Below are positions 34,683 to 43,419 of a stretch of DNA of 64,000 nt, one piece after another (the first letter of the stretch is position 1; each line of letters begins with the position of its first letter). The translations under genes were made by a program, and so were the position numbers. The stretch is from Methylobacterium sp. PvR107 (GTDB lineage Bacteria > Pseudomonadota > Alphaproteobacteria > Rhizobiales > Beijerinckiaceae). The notes below the pieces were generated by a model. The model did not search any database, had not been told where the DNA came from, and was given only the letters and a program-made list of their open reading frames with translations. The stretch is from positions 5,890,001 to 5,954,000 of the forward strand of contig NZ_JAFIBW010000001.1 in NCBI RefSeq assembly GCF_017833295.1, written 5' to 3'.

Positions 34683-35504
34683 TCATAACCAGAGTCCGTT
34701 CTGGTTCTGGTCCTGTTTGGACCGGGTTGCAAACGCGTTCGGGGTGAGTCCGCCGAGGTTCGTGTGAGGGCGGCAGGTGTTGTAGTCCACCCGCCACGCC
34801 TCGATGATGGTCCGAGCCGCCGACAGGCTCCGGAAGAGATGCTCGTTCAAGCACTCGTCGCGCAAGCGCCCGTTCAAGCTTTCAACGAAGCCGTTCTGCT
34901 GCGGCTTGCCGGGAGCGATGTAGTGCCACGCGACCGCACGCTCCTCCTGCCAGCGAAGAATGGCGTGCGAGGTCAGCTCGGTGCCGTTGTCCGAGACGAT
35001 CATAACCGGCTTGCCCCGATCCGCGATGATCCGGTCGAGTTCGCGCGCGACCCGCTGGCCGGACAGCGACGTGTCGACCACGAGCGCCAGGCACTCCCGC
35101 GTGCAGTCGTCGACCACGACGAGGATGCGGAAGCGCCGTCCGTCGTCGAGCGTGTCGGAGACGAAGTCGAGGCTCCAGCGCTGGTTCGGCTCCTGCGGCA
35201 CGGCGGCCGGTGCCCGCGTCCCTAGGGCTCGTTTGCGCCCACCCCGCCTGCGCACCGACAGCCGCTCCTCCCGGTAGAGCCGGAACAGCTTCTTGTGATT
35301 CAGCTTAAGGCCCTCCCGCCGCAGCAGGATAAGCAGGCGCCGATAGCCAAAGCGACGACGCTCGCCGGCCAGGCTGCGCAGGCGTACCCGCACGGCCGCA
35401 TCATCATCACGGGTCGGGGCGTAGCGGTATGTCTTCGGCTCCAGGCCGATCAGCCCACAGGCGCGACGCTGCGAATAGCCCTTCTCCTCGATGGCCCAGC
35501 TCAC
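34683..35504 (-). CDS. IS3-family transposase OrfB (IS407-like)
   Basis: 273 residues. HTH_21 segment ([36 protein letters not shown]) then integrase core: Asp in [29 protein letters not shown], Asp in [12 protein letters not shown], Glu in [22 protein letters not shown], and C-terminal [20 protein letters not shown]. Probably expressed with OrfA by -1 slippage at the A6 run near the OrfA stop (…GGGAAAAAACTTC…). Intact. Confidence 0.92.
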   Translation of the reverse strand: MSWAIEEKGYSQRRACGLIGLEPKTYRYAPTRDDDAAVRVRLRSLAGERRRFGYRRLLILLRREGLKLNHKKLFRLYREERLSVRRRGGRKRALGTRAPAAVPQEPNQRWSLDFVSDTLDDGRRFRILVVVDDCTRECLALVVDTSLSGQRVARELDRIIADRGKPVMIVSDNGTELTSHAILRWQEERAVAWHYIAPGKPQQNGFVESLNGRLRDECLNEHLFRSLSAARTIIEAWRVDYNTCRPHTNLGGLTPNAFATRSKQDQNQNGLWL

Positions 35505-35527
35505 GGCTGTTCTCCGTGCTCCAGGCG

Positions 35528-35794
35528 TTAGAAGTTTTTTCCCAGTGCCTCGCGCAGCGTGGCCACGTCGAGCATCGCCTCGGCCAGGAGCTTCTTGAGC
35601 TTGCGGTTCTCCTCATCGAGCGCCTTCAGACGCCGCGCATCCGAGACCTCCATGCCACCGTAGCGCGAACGCCATGTGTAGAACGTCGCGTCGCTGATGC
35701 CGTGGCGGCGACAGATATCGGCGACCGGCAGGCCAGCCTGCTGCTCCTTCAGGATGCCGATAATCTGCTCTTCACTGAACCGGCTCTTCTTCAT
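35528..35794 (-). CDS. IS3-family transposase OrfA
   Basis: 88 residues from ATG 35794: [47 protein letters not shown] (HTH_Tnp_1), then coiled coil [33 protein letters not shown]. Ends at the A6 slippery run. Intact. Confidence 0.93.
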   Translation of the reverse strand: MKKSRFSEEQIIGILKEQQAGLPVADICRRHGISDATFYTWRSRYGGMEVSDARRLKALDEENRKLKKLLAEAMLDVATLREALGKNF

Positions 35795-35853
35795 CGTCCG
35801 TCTCCTGATCGACGGACCCTAGCTTCAGATCGAGGGCAATCCAGGGGGCAAGG

Positions 35854-36078
35854 TCAGAACGCCTGGACAGGTTCAGAGGCCGGCTTGCCGCCCGCGAGGG
35901 GAACGATAACGCGATCGGGCCGGATCTCGGTCTCACACAGACCTTGACAGATCGGTATCATCACGTCGGTCGGCTGGCAGATCGGCTGCATCGTGCCCTG
36001 GATGCACGTGCAGCGGCAGAGGGCTGACGCAGGGGCGGGCAGCAGCAGGAACGAGACGGCGAGCAACAGTGAGCGCAT
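35854..36078 (-). CDS. Secreted Cys-rich small protein, C-terminus altered by IS3
   Basis: ATG 36078. Signal peptide MRSLLLAVSFLLLPAPASA, then CRCTCIQGTMQPICQPTDVMIPICQGLCETEIRPDRV. The six Cys in the mature domain suggest a disulfide-knotted or metal-binding exported peptide. The last codons before TGA (ASEPVQAF) reach the IS3 end, and the TGA is the first three bases of the IS inverted repeat, so the native C-terminus was probably lost. Confidence 0.65.
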   Translation of the reverse strand: MRSLLLAVSFLLLPAPASALCRCTCIQGTMQPICQPTDVMIPICQGLCETEIRPDRVIVPLAGGKPASEPVQAF

Positions 36079-36304
36079 GGTGACCAGCCCGGCTGCCCGC
36101 AGAGGGCGACGGGGGCTGATAGCACATCCCGCCCAAAGGCTCGAACACACCCGCCGCACGCGCCGTCGTCGGGAGCGGTCCTCGCCTCAGCCGAACCACC
36201 GCTTTCGGTCCGACGGCACGCGATCCCGCAATCCGTCCCGGCTGTGTCCAGTCCTCCTCAAGATGGATGCCCACCGGACAGCCGCCAAGGCAGCTCAGCC
36301 GGGT

Positions 36305-36964
36305 TCACTCGACAGGGCGCCGATCCCCTGCGAAGACCGGGTTGTCCGGCCTAGGCCAGACCGCGGCGTCGTCGGGCAAGGCGCGCAGCACCGTGCAGCC
36401 CATGCCGATCATGGCCCGCTCGCCGATCTTCAGACCCTGGAGCACTTTGGCGAGGGGACCGACCAGGCCGTCCGCACCGATCGCGCAGCGGCCGCCGATG
36501 AAGGCCGCGGGCGAGATCGTCGTGTTGTCGCCGATCGCCGCGTCGTGGCCGATGATCGCGCCGGTGTTGACGACGCAGAACCGGCCCAACCGGGCATCGA
36601 CGTTGACGATCACCCCATGCGCGACGAACGCACCCGCGCCGAGCGCGACGCCCTGGCTGACAATCGCATGCGGCGACACCAGGGGCGGGCAGGGCAGGGC
36701 ATGCCGGTCGAGCCAGGCGATGATCTCGGCACGCGCCTGGATCGCGGCCCGGCTCACGCCGCCAACGGCGAGGGCCACACCGTCGAACTCCGCGCGATCG
36801 GCCAGCAATTCGTCGAGGTAGCCCCTGTAGGTGCCGACCTGGGCGGTCGGCTGGCTGGAGTAGGTCGCCTCCACGGTGTAGCCGCGCATCTGCGCGACTT
36901 CGGCGATCTCCTTGGAGAAGCCACCGCCGCCGATCAGCGCCAGGCGCTTGGTCGCGCTCGTCAC
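36305..36964 (-). CDS. NeuD/PglD-family sugar O- or N-acyltransferase
   Basis: 219 residues. N-terminal nucleotide-like pocket (LALIGGGGFSKEIAEVAQMRGY) typical of NeuD/PglD proteins. A left-handed beta-helix follows from about residue 95: HAIVSQGVALGAGAFVAHGVIVNVDARLGRFCVVNTGAIIGHDAAIGDNTTISPAAFIGG. The His in AIIGHDAAIG is the likely catalytic base. Family members acylate amino sugars, using acyl-CoA. Here it ends a minus-strand operon with acyl-carrier and FkbH genes, so a carrier-bound acyl donor is possible (inference). Start ATG 36964, 13 nt after the SDR gene. Confidence 0.8.
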   Translation of the reverse strand: MTSATKRLALIGGGGFSKEIAEVAQMRGYTVEATYSSQPTAQVGTYRGYLDELLADRAEFDGVALAVGGVSRAAIQARAEIIAWLDRHALPCPPLVSPHAIVSQGVALGAGAFVAHGVIVNVDARLGRFCVVNTGAIIGHDAAIGDNTTISPAAFIGGRCAIGADGLVGPLAKVLQGLKIGERAMIGMGCTVLRALPDDAAVWPRPDNPVFAGDRRPVE

Positions 36965-36977
36965 TGAGCTCTGTCCG

Positions 36978-37700
36978 TCATAGCGTCGCCCCGCCGTCGA
37001 CCCGCAGGATCTCGCCGGTCACATGCCGAGCCTGGGGCGACATCAGGAACGCGATGGCATCGACCACCGCCTCGACGGTCGCGGCGCCGGCGGGGCTGCG
37101 CTTCTCCAGCGCCTCCTTGAACTCCGCGCCGTACATGCGCGCATGCGCCTGGGTCATCTCCGTGTCGAGCCAGCCTGGTGCGACGGCGACCGCCCGCCGG
37201 GGGGCGAGTTCGCGGGCCAGCCCCCGGATCAGCGCGTCGAGCCCCGCCTTGGAGGCGGAGTAGGGGACGATGGCCGGCTCCGGGCGCTGGGCGGCCACCG
37301 ACGACACGGCGCAGAACACGGCGTCGCGGGTCGAGATCCGGGCGCTGCCGAAGCCGGCAGCGAACACGGTCGGGGCGACGAGGTTGGTCTTGTAGAGCCG
37401 CTCGACCTCGTCCACGCCGAGGCTGCGCATCGGCTTGATGACCTGGACGCCGGCGCAGTAGACGAGGCCCGTGAGCGGTCCACGCGCGGCGACGGCCGCC
37501 TGCAGCACGCCGCCGATCGCCGCGAGATCGGTCACGTCCGCCGCGATGGTGGCGATCCCGGCCGCCGCGAGTTCGGCCAAGCGGTCCGTCCGACGGGCGA
37601 GGGCGGTGACCGCCCCCTGCTTGGCGAAATGCTCGGCCACCGACCGCCCGATGCCGCTGCTCGCTCCGACGACCAGGATATGCCCCTCGGCCTCCGCCAT
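36978..37700 (-). CDS. Short-chain dehydrogenase/reductase, FabG-like
   Basis: 240 residues. NAD(P)-binding GASSGIG (about 13-19), CAGV after strand 4, catalytic Ser in CAVSSVAA, YSASK (Tyr-x-x-x-Lys), PGWLDTEMT, and final GEILRVDGGATL. Complete classical SDR. Context with acyl carrier protein and KAS III suggests reduction of a 3-ketoacyl-ACP, giving a 3-hydroxyacyl group for glycan decoration. Confidence 0.85.
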   Translation of the reverse strand: MAEAEGHILVVGASSGIGRSVAEHFAKQGAVTALARRTDRLAELAAAGIATIAADVTDLAAIGGVLQAAVAARGPLTGLVYCAGVQVIKPMRSLGVDEVERLYKTNLVAPTVFAAGFGSARISTRDAVFCAVSSVAAQRPEPAIVPYSASKAGLDALIRGLARELAPRRAVAVAPGWLDTEMTQAHARMYGAEFKEALEKRSPAGAATVEAVVDAIAFLMSPQARHVTGEILRVDGGATL

Positions 37701-37710
37701 GGTCCGGGCC

Positions 37711-37938
37711 TCAGGCTTGCAGTTTCGTGCCGGCGATGCCGAGGAGATCGTCGGTCGTCCCGGCCTCCGCGATCCGCGACGGCTCGACCTCGAGACCCAG
37801 CGTGTCGAACAGCGCCATGATGTTGAGGATGCCGAGAGAGTCGAAGGTCTCGATCTCGCCGAGCTTCTGGCCGCGCGCGAGCGGCCCCGGCTGATCCAGG
37901 ATCGCGCCGAGCTCGTCCAGGAACCCAGACTCGGTCAT
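37711..37938 (-). CDS. Acyl carrier protein
   Basis: 75 residues from ATG 37938, whose start overlaps the stop of the KAS III gene. IETFDSLGILNIMALFD holds the D-S-L motif; Ser34 is the phosphopantetheine site. Acidic helices before and after fit the ACP fold. It is not the housekeeping AcpP (divergent sequence and context), so it is likely dedicated to this cluster. Confidence 0.8.
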   Translation of the reverse strand: MTESGFLDELGAILDQPGPLARGQKLGEIETFDSLGILNIMALFDTLGLEVEPSRIAEAGTTDDLLGIAGTKLQA

Positions 37939-38975
37939 CACGCGGTCTCCTCGAATTTCAGGACGGGCGGTGCGTAGAGCCGGTCGGTGGTGATCGCGCA
38001 CGCACCCCAGCTCAGACCCACGCCGAATCCGGCCAGCACCGCGCGCAACGGCCGGTGTGAGAAATCCTCCGCCAGGAAACCCGAGATCGTGCCCGGGATC
38101 GAGGCCGAGTTCTGGTTCCCGTAGACGGATTGCGTGCCTGAGGGAAGCTTGCCGTCGTCGAGGCCCAGGCGGCGCTGCAGGTTCTTCAGGATATACTTGT
38201 TCGGCTGGTGCAGAACGTAGAAATCCGGCTCCTCCGGCCGCAGGTCAGCGGCCGCCAGGATGTCGGTGATCAGGGACGGCACGCGCTTCAGCGTGAAGTT
38301 GAACACCTGCGCGCCGTCCATCTGCATGGAGGCGGGCTTGTCGCGATCCTCGGCATCTGCGCGCAGGCCGCTATGCGGGATGAACAGAGCCTTCTCGCCG
38401 GACCCGTCGCTGTGGAGCTGGAACACGCTCTCGGTCTCGCGCCGCTCGATCAGCACGGCGGCGCCGGCATCGCCCATGATGGGGGTGATGGCCCGGTCGT
38501 CCTTGGCGACCATCCGGCTCGCCACGTCGCCGACGCAGAGCAGGATCCGCTTCAGCCCGGATTCGACCACGCTGTAGGCGACCGAGAGGCCGTACACGAA
38601 GCCGCTGCAGCCCAGCCGCATGTCGAAGCAGAGCGTGTCGGTGCGCATGCCGAGCCGGTGCTGCAGGCCGATCGCCGTCGAGGGCGAGCTGTAATCCGGC
38701 GTCTGGGTGACCAGGATCAGCCCGTCGAGATCCTCCGGCCGCAGGCCGAGGCCGTCGAGGAGGTGCCGGGCGGAATGCAGGCACAGGTCGGCCGTCGTCG
38801 TATCCGCGCGCACGACGACGTGGCGCGTGCTGAACCCCATGGCGCGCTTGAGCCGCTCGGCCTCGTCCGGCGCCATGCCGAGATCCGCCGCCTCCGCGTC
38901 GAAGGCCAGCGCCCGGCCGCCGACCGTGGTGACGAGGCCGGCGAGGCCCGCGTTCCGGAACCGGAGCTCAGCCAC
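37938..38975 (-). CDS. 3-oxoacyl-ACP synthase III (KAS III) family protein
   Basis: 345 residues. Thiolase-fold condensing enzyme with Cys at about 121 in FDMRLGCSGFVYGL, His at about 255 in VLHQPNKYILKNLQ, and Asn at about 285 in YGNQNSASIPGTI: a complete Cys-His-Asn triad. DYSSPSTAIGLQHRLG and DAGAAVLIER are further family marks. In FkbH-containing pathways such enzymes condense or transfer carrier-bound acyl units. Overlaps both neighbouring genes, so it is strictly co-expressed. Confidence 0.88.
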   Translation of the reverse strand: MAELRFRNAGLAGLVTTVGGRALAFDAEAADLGMAPDEAERLKRAMGFSTRHVVVRADTTTADLCLHSARHLLDGLGLRPEDLDGLILVTQTPDYSSPSTAIGLQHRLGMRTDTLCFDMRLGCSGFVYGLSVAYSVVESGLKRILLCVGDVASRMVAKDDRAITPIMGDAGAAVLIERRETESVFQLHSDGSGEKALFIPHSGLRADAEDRDKPASMQMDGAQVFNFTLKRVPSLITDILAAADLRPEEPDFYVLHQPNKYILKNLQRRLGLDDGKLPSGTQSVYGNQNSASIPGTISGFLAEDFSHRPLRAVLAGFGVGLSWGACAITTDRLYAPPVLKFEETA

Positions 38976-39279
38976 GGTTCACGGCTTCCGCCACGTAGTC
39001 GAACCAGCTCTGGATCCGGCGCAGCGGCGAATGCGTGCTGTCGAGGATGCTCTCATCGGCCAGCGGGACGTAGCGGCCCACGGCCTTCTCGACCTCGGAC
39101 TCGGTCTCGAGGAGCAATTCGACCACCGCGAAGGAATCGATCTTGTCGAACAGGTCGTCCTCGGGTCTGAGGGCGCCCAGCTCCGGGCGGCCCCACGTGT
39201 CGACGAGGCGATCCAGGGTAGCGCGGGCCGCGGCGGCGGCGCTCTCACTCCGCGACGATGTGGATGTAGGCGGTGTCAT
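38968..39279 (-). CDS. Second acyl-carrier-like protein
   Basis: 103 residues from ATG 39279, starting 35 nt inside the FkbH gene. An N-terminal Ser/Ala-rich extension precedes RPEDDLFDKIDSFAVVELLLETESEVEKAVGRYVPLADESIL. The D-S-F motif with Ser49 aligns with the ACP phosphopantetheine site, and helices 2-3 look right. The His/Trp-rich end (HSPLRRIQSWFDYV) is unusual. FkbH enzymes work with a specific ACP, and this is the best candidate. Confidence 0.7.
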   Translation of the reverse strand: MTPPTSTSSRSESAAAAARATLDRLVDTWGRPELGALRPEDDLFDKIDSFAVVELLLETESEVEKAVGRYVPLADESILDSTHSPLRRIQSWFDYVAEAVNRG

Positions 39280-40852
39280 CCGGTCCTCGGGTCAGTCGAT
39301 AGTCCTTGCCCTCGGGGCCAGAGCCGATGAGCGCGAACCCGTTCTCGTCCAGGAAGGTCTCGACCATGCGGTTCTTCGGGCTCGGGCGGTAGTGGGCCCG
39401 CAGCGCCGGATCGGCCTCCTGCTGGCAGATGTAGCGCAGGACTTGGCTCTCAATGCGGCGCCCGAGCGCCCGGCAGCTCATCAGGAAGGTCTCCAGTGCG
39501 CCGTCCCGGACGATGGCGACACCGACGACCCCCATGTCGCCGAACCGGTCGACCACCCGGGCCGCGTAGACGCTGCCCGCGCGCATCGCGGAGGCAACCT
39601 CGTCCTCGGTGTAGCGCCGTGTGGTGAGGTTGAACTGGTTGGTCTTGTTGATCAGCTGCGTGACCCGCCGCAGGGAGCCCGGATTGTTGCGGGCCATGTG
39701 CACGCGGATGTCGAGGGAGGCGAGGTAGTCCTCCATCGAGGCGGCCGAGCGCTGCAGCTCCTGCCGCTGCGCCTCGCCCCGGTACTGCTCGGTCTTGGCC
39801 AGATCCTCGGCGGTGACGTTCCGGGCCCGCAGGGACGCGATCCCGTCGAGGAGCGCGAGGGCCAGTTCCGGACGCGTCCGGTCGAACAGGTGGCACTCGA
39901 CGCCGGGCAGCCGCGCCCGGACCTCCTCGATCTCGAAGGGGTTGTCGTCGAGGAAGACGAAGCTGTCGAGGCCGAGATTGAGCGTCTCGGCAAGGTCGCG
40001 GATGTTGTCGCTCTTCTCCGACCAGTTGCTGCGGTAGGCCACGAGGTCGTCGAGGCGCAGCGGCATCGCGCGCTGCGCGAAGACCGAGCGGAAATCCTCG
40101 TCGTTGTTCTTGGTCACCGCGCAGAGCAGGATGCCCAGGCTCTTCAGGCGCAGCAGCTGGCGCTGGAGCTGCGTGTGGACGATCCCCGGATAGTCGGTGT
40201 CGACCTCGAGATTCTCCACGCCGTCCTCGCCCACGACGCCGCCCCAGAGCGTGTTGTCGGCATCGACCACCACCACCTTCCGGCGCGCCCGCAGCCGGAC
40301 CGCGACGGCGTCCGCGTAGCGCTCGACCAGCGCGTCCACGGCGGCCGGGGCGTAGGGCATCTGGTAGAGGAGGCGGTTCCGCTCGCGGAACGCGTTGGCG
40401 AAGCCGAGGATCGCGAGGGCGCCGGCCGCGTCGACGACGCTGACCCGTTCCTGCGACCGGGCGAGGTCGAACAGCACCGCATTCACGCCGGCCAGGGCCT
40501 CGAGCTGATCGTGGAGATCGCTCTCCACCGACGAGACCGGCACGAACGGCACCGTGTTGAGGATGATGGTGCCGGGGCCGCGCCCGAGCCGGGCCGAGAC
40601 CAGCGCGGCGAGCGCGCGCGCGCGGGCGACCGCGCCCGCGTCCGGGGCGACGTCGAAGAACCAGCGGTGGTCGAGATGTACGATCAGGACGTCGACGGAG
40701 GCCGGCCCCGCCAGGACCTGCTCGATCTGCCCGATGGGGAAATGCGCGCAGGTCGCGTCCGCGAGGTCCCCGAGGCGGCCGGACACTTTCCCGAACGGGT
40801 TGGTGACGACGTTTCCGACGAAGCCGATCGACAGGGCGCGAGCCGTGGTCAT
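39245..40852 (-). CDS. FkbH-like HAD-IIIC family protein
   Basis: 535 residues from ATG 40852. An N-terminal SGNH-like region (SIGFVGNVVTNPFG, VDVLIVHLDHRWFFD) precedes the HAD core: nucleophile region VVVVDADNTLWGGVVGEDG (Asp at about 197), then AVTKNNDEDF, NWSEKSDNI and FLDDNPFEIEEV. A C-terminal GNAT-like domain follows (INKTNQFNLTTRRYTEDEV, VVDRFGDMGVVGVAIV). In characterised systems FkbH proteins dephosphorylate 1,3-bisphosphoglycerate and load glyceryl on an ACP. First gene of the operon, with a divergent promoter region upstream. Confidence 0.9.
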   Translation of the reverse strand: MTTARALSIGFVGNVVTNPFGKVSGRLGDLADATCAHFPIGQIEQVLAGPASVDVLIVHLDHRWFFDVAPDAGAVARARALAALVSARLGRGPGTIILNTVPFVPVSSVESDLHDQLEALAGVNAVLFDLARSQERVSVVDAAGALAILGFANAFRERNRLLYQMPYAPAAVDALVERYADAVAVRLRARRKVVVVDADNTLWGGVVGEDGVENLEVDTDYPGIVHTQLQRQLLRLKSLGILLCAVTKNNDEDFRSVFAQRAMPLRLDDLVAYRSNWSEKSDNIRDLAETLNLGLDSFVFLDDNPFEIEEVRARLPGVECHLFDRTRPELALALLDGIASLRARNVTAEDLAKTEQYRGEAQRQELQRSAASMEDYLASLDIRVHMARNNPGSLRRVTQLINKTNQFNLTTRRYTEDEVASAMRAGSVYAARVVDRFGDMGVVGVAIVRDGALETFLMSCRALGRRIESQVLRYICQQEADPALRAHYRPSPKNRMVETFLDENGFALIGSGPEGKDYRLTRGPDDTAYIHIVAE

Positions 40853-41060
40853 CCTCGATACCGGTCCCTGCGGCGTCCCGGTGGATGCCTGCCCTCCGGC
40901 GGTCGACCGGCCCCTTCCCGTGCGTGCGAGCGCCGCCCTCTTGCGAGATCCCCTGTCATAAAGCAAGGGGCGAAGCGGTTCGCGCCGGAGCCCCCGTGCT
41001 GCATGCGGGCGCTCGGTCGCGGCCCCGTCGGGGCCGAGGCCGCAGATGAGGAGCTTCCCG
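40853..41060. promoter_or_regulatory. Divergent promoter region between fkbH-like and MaoC-SDR genes
   Basis: About 200 bp separating two oppositely transcribed genes of one pathway. A modest AT-rich patch (TGTCATAAAGCAAGG, about 40955-40970) is the most promoter-like part. GAGGAG before ATG 41061 is a good ribosome site. No operator pattern recognised. Confidence 0.4.
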
Positions 41061-42494
41061 ATGAACGAACCCGGGTCGGACGATCCCCCCGCGATGACGC
41101 GGGTCTGGACCGAAGCGCATCAGATCGCCTTCGCGCGGGCCACCGGCGACGTGAATCCGATGCACATGGATGCGCGCGTGGCCCGCCGGACGCTCGCCGG
41201 CGACCGGGCCGTTCACGGCGTTCATGCCGCCCTCTGGGCCCTCGATGCCTGCGCGGACAAGCATCCGCTCGCGCGGCTCGCGACGCTGCAGATGCGGTTC
41301 GAGCGCTTCGTGCTGGTCGGCGATCGGGCCGAGGTCACGGTCCACGACGCGGATGCACGGCAGATGCGCCTGTCGGTGTCGGTGGACGGCGTCCGTACGC
41401 TCACGATCCAGGGGACATTCGCGTCCGAGCGGGCACCGGCCGAGACGCTTGACGCAAGCCCGACCGAGATCCCGGACGCGCCGGACGTGATCGATCCGGC
41501 GACGATCGCCAGTCGGGCGGGCACGTTCCGGCTTCCCGATCCCGCGGCGGTCGCCGCGCTGGCGCCGCGGCTCGCGCAGGCCGTCGGCCCCGCCCGCGTC
41601 GCGGGGCTGGGCGGCCTCTCGACCCTCGTCGGCATGTTCGTGCCCGGGCTCCATTCGATCCTCTCGAAGATCGACGTGACGTTCACGGACGCGGCTCACG
41701 GATCGAGCCTGGCCTACGCGGTCAAGCGGTTCCAGCCGATGCTGCAATCGGTGACCCTCGAGGCGAAGGGGCCGGGCCTCACCGCGCGGGTCGAGGGCTT
41801 CGTCCGTCCGCGCCCGGTCCGACAGGAGAGCCTGCAGGACATCGCCGCGCTGGTGCAGCCGCGCGCGTTCTCCGACGTCGCCGCCCTCGTCATCGGCGGT
41901 TCGCGGGGCCTGGGCGCGGCGACGGCCAAGCTGATCGCCGCGGGGGGCGGTGCGGTCTGCATCACCTACGCGTCGGGCGCCGACGAGGCGGAGGCGGTCG
42001 CCCGGGAGATCCGGGACGGCGGCGGCCGCTGCCAGATCCTCCGCTACGACGCCGCAGGTCCGGTCGCCGCGCAGCTCGATGCGCTCGCGATGAGCCCGTC
42101 TCAGCTCTACCATTTCGCGACGCCCCGCATCTTCCGCCAGAAGCGCGCGCCGTTCGAGCCGGTCTGCTTCGAGGAGATGATGCGCGTCTACAATTACGCC
42201 TTCTACGAATTGAGCCTGTTCTGCCTCGGACGCGGGGATGCGCTGGCGGCCTTCTATCCCTCGACCACCGCCATCGACGAGGCGCCCCGCGACACGCTCG
42301 AATACGTCATGGCGAAAAGTGCGGGCGAAACCCTCGCGGCGACGATGGCGCGGACGATCCCGAACCTGCGGACCGTGATCGAGCGGTTGCCGCGGGTGCG
42401 GACGGATCAGACGGCCACGATCTTTCCCGTCCCGGCCGCTTCCCCCGGCGCGCTGATGCTGCCGATCATACGGCAGATGTCGGCGACGTCCTGA
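41061..42494 (+). CDS. MaoC-like dehydratase / SDR fusion protein
   Basis: 477 residues from ATG 41061 (GAGGAG 8 nt upstream; ATG 41046 possible). Residues about 15-120 form a MaoC hot-dog domain with ARATGDVNPMHMD and VHGVHAALWALD, the hydratase signature. A second hot-dog-like half follows (about 165-265). From about 275 a Rossmann SDR begins (VIGGSRGLGAATAKLIAAGG) with Y-x-x-x-K in LEYVMAKSAGE. The two activities could dehydrate and reduce the 3-hydroxyacyl intermediate of the minus-strand cluster. Confidence 0.8.
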   Translation: MNEPGSDDPPAMTRVWTEAHQIAFARATGDVNPMHMDARVARRTLAGDRAVHGVHAALWALDACADKHPLARLATLQMRFERFVLVGDRAEVTVHDADARQMRLSVSVDGVRTLTIQGTFASERAPAETLDASPTEIPDAPDVIDPATIASRAGTFRLPDPAAVAALAPRLAQAVGPARVAGLGGLSTLVGMFVPGLHSILSKIDVTFTDAAHGSSLAYAVKRFQPMLQSVTLEAKGPGLTARVEGFVRPRPVRQESLQDIAALVQPRAFSDVAALVIGGSRGLGAATAKLIAAGGGAVCITYASGADEAEAVAREIRDGGGRCQILRYDAAGPVAAQLDALAMSPSQLYHFATPRIFRQKRAPFEPVCFEEMMRVYNYAFYELSLFCLGRGDALAAFYPSTTAIDEAPRDTLEYVMAKSAGETLAATMARTIPNLRTVIERLPRVRTDQTATIFPVPAASPGALMLPIIRQMSATS

Positions 42495-42530
42495 CCCGCA
42501 TGACGGCCGCCGCGGGACGAGCGGCCTCGC

Positions 42531-43067
42531 TCACTCGGCCGCAGCGTCGCGGTGAGGCTCGTCATCGGCAGAGCTGTCCCCGTCCGGATCTGCCTCATCG
42601 GCGGCCTCATCGGAATCCAGGCCCGAGTCCGGTGCGGCGGTGAAGAAGTCACCCTTCCGGACCGCTTCGCCCCCCGTCACCATCATGCTCAGATAGGTGT
42701 TGAGGGTGTTGGGCGCGACGTCGGCGAGCCGTTCGGCAATCTCGGCATGCGACAGGCCCTGCGGACCCGCATTGCCGAGCAGCACCTTCAATCGACCCTT
42801 GGCCGAGTTCGCCCGCGGACCGCGGGCGCCGCGCCGTCCGCCCTGCTGCGGCGCAGCGCGATCGCCGGCGCTTGCCCGCGGGGCCTCCGTTGACCGGAGA
42901 TGACCTGTCGCCTCGAGCGGAACGCCCTCGACGATCGCGGTCAGCGCAGCCTCTGCCGCACGGAGCTTCGTCAACTCCGCCGCGATCCGATCGTAATCGC
43001 CCTGCAGGGCCGCTCGGCGCGCCCTTACGTCGACCAGGGCCTTTGTCAGCGTGTTGTCTTCAGCCAC
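42531..43067 (-). CDS. Hypothetical coiled-coil / winged-helix-like protein (178 aa)
   Basis: GTG 43067. Helical N-terminus TKALVDVRARRAALQGDYDRIAAELTKLRAAEAALTAIVEG (coiled coil), a Gly/Arg/Ala linker, then KGRLKVLLGNAGPQGLSHAEIAERLADVAPNTLNTYLSMMVTGGEAVRKGDFFTAA. That last part has the helix-turn-helix-wing order of a small DNA-binding domain. Acidic tail. Possibly a regulator of the flanking glycan genes; unproven. Confidence 0.6.
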   Translation of the reverse strand: MAEDNTLTKALVDVRARRAALQGDYDRIAAELTKLRAAEAALTAIVEGVPLEATGHLRSTEAPRASAGDRAAPQQGGRRGARGPRANSAKGRLKVLLGNAGPQGLSHAEIAERLADVAPNTLNTYLSMMVTGGEAVRKGDFFTAAPDSGLDSDEAADEADPDGDSSADDEPHRDAAAE

Positions 43068-43255
43068 GGGATGGCCTCGTCCTCAAGATCGCGCAAAGCC
43101 GGCCATACGTCATAGGCCCCTTCGAACGTCAACACGCGGCCGACCTGTTGCCACTCCGTCGGGAGGCAGGCCCCGTGGGCGACGGCCTCCGTTGTGACGA
43201 CGGCGCGACATGGCCTAGAGACATCCGGAAACGCCCCTACCGGATCCGGGCTCAT
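43046..43255 (-). CDS. Hypothetical protein (69 aa)
   Basis: ATG 43255; overlaps the start of the 43067 gene by 22 nt. MSPDPVGAFPDVSRPCRAVV then TTEAVAHGACLPTEWQQVGRVLTFEGAYDVWPALRDLEDEAIPWL. Mixed fold; start poorly supported (no clear ribosome site), and upstream frame continues to 43372. Unknown. Confidence 0.45.
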   Translation of the reverse strand: MSPDPVGAFPDVSRPCRAVVTTEAVAHGACLPTEWQQVGRVLTFEGAYDVWPALRDLEDEAIPWLKTTR

Positions 43256-43419
43256 TAGCGTAGCGTCGAACGCAAAAGGTTTCCAATCACAGCGCTCCGA
43301 TACCGTGGCGGCCACGGCAGAAGACGAGGCGTCTTCCCCGGCGTCGGCGCGCCGCCCTGCGGTCGCCGGCACAGGCCGCGTCGCGCGGGGTCGCAGACGT
43401 CAACTCCACAGAGAACAGT

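Larger units (their letters stand above)
34657..35856 (-). mobile_element. IS3-family insertion sequence, 1.2 kb
   Basis: 1200 bp between TGACCTTGCCCCCTG (34657) and its inverse CAGGGGGCAAGGTCA ending at 35856. Carries OrfA and OrfB in overlapping frames. No target duplication seen. Its right end supplies the stop codon of the adjacent Cys-rich gene. Confidence 0.88.

Noticed and set aside
39143..41452. 769-codon open frame on the plus strand
   Set aside because: Antisense to the FkbH-like gene, which has clear HAD motifs.
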